A DNA stretch of 64,000 bases from Lautropia sp. SCN 69-89 (lineage in GTDB: Bacteria > Pseudomonadota > Gammaproteobacteria > Burkholderiales > Burkholderiaceae_E). Made by a program: the position numbers and the translations under genes. Under the pieces are notes generated by a model. The model was given only the letters and a program-made list of their open reading frames with translations. It made no database searches and was not told the origin of the DNA. This document shows, in pieces, positions 63,995 to 64,000 of this stretch (position 1 is the stretch's first letter; the number at the start of each line of letters is the position of its first letter). The DNA lies in NCBI GenBank assembly GCA_001724855.1, contig MEED01000014.1:62001-126000 (forward strand), in the 5' to 3' direction.

Positions 63995-64000
63995 CCGAAA

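Overview
This very GC-rich 64 kb window reads as chromosomal housekeeping DNA from a betaproteobacterium, most likely of the order Burkholderiales. The evidence is gene order and protein type: bamA-rseP-dxr-cdsA-uppS-frr-pyrH-tsf-rpsB facing map-glnD; smc-zipA-ligA-galU; dapC-dapD-..-dapE-prmB; tig-clpP-clpX-lon-hupB-tRNA-ppiD; and hpnCDE. I see no phage, insertion sequence, CRISPR array or plasmid function. No gene-free stretch exceeds about 300 bases.

Layout. 1-8089 (minus): outer-membrane assembly (bamA, cut by the window edge), site-2 protease RseP, isoprenoid and phospholipid steps (dxr, cdsA, uppS), ribosome recycling (frr, broken by an apparent 8-base deletion), UMP kinase, EF-Ts and ribosomal protein S2. 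8371-11738 (plus): methionine aminopeptidase and the PII uridylyltransferase. 11788-20498 (minus): a thiopurine-nucleoside phosphorylase, galU, ligA, zipA and smc, several with 4-base stop/start overlaps. 20673-28978 (plus): queF, then the lysine/diaminopimelate genes dapC, dapD and dapE with a type IV pilus retraction ATPase (pilU) and an ArsC/Spx-like gene between them, then prmB and a YheS-type ABC-F ATPase. 29018-35198: a GST on the minus strand, then a plus-strand fatty-acid module (3-hydroxyacyl-CoA dehydrogenase, crotonase-fold enzyme, APH-type kinase, ACAD10/11-type acyl-CoA dehydrogenase, second GST). The kinase/dehydrogenase pair predicts 4-hydroxyacyl-CoA catabolism. 35203-36877: a DUF1178 protein and the tRNA 2-selenouridine synthase.

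36945-45903 (minus) is the protein quality-control block: tRNA-Leu, trigger factor, ClpP, ClpX, Lon, HU, tRNA-Val, tRNA-Asp and PpiD. The tRNA-Asp lacks six D-loop bases. 45977-49010 (plus) is hpnCDE, which makes squalene. 49059-55557 holds radA, alr, lplT, a family-4 uracil-DNA glycosylase, rimI, tsaB and a small secreted protein. 55700-57816 is an OmpR/EnvZ pair. 57953-61641 is a rubrerythrin, a two-cluster iron-sulfur CCG protein, a DUF3501 protein and a class V aminotransferase. The window ends with a lipoate-ligase-like gene and an orphan TrpB2 on the minus strand.

Points of interest. Six transcription units (map, the 3-hydroxyacyl-CoA dehydrogenase, hpnC, ompR, tsaB and the 55195-55557 gene) have a -10-like TAnnAT hexamer ending exactly 6 or 7 bases before the start codon, which suggests leaderless mRNAs. 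Two normally indispensable loci, frr and tRNA-Asp, carry short deletions that may be consensus errors. A palindromic repeat lies directly after the stop codons of both selU and lplT. All functional calls come from reading the sequence; no database search was run.
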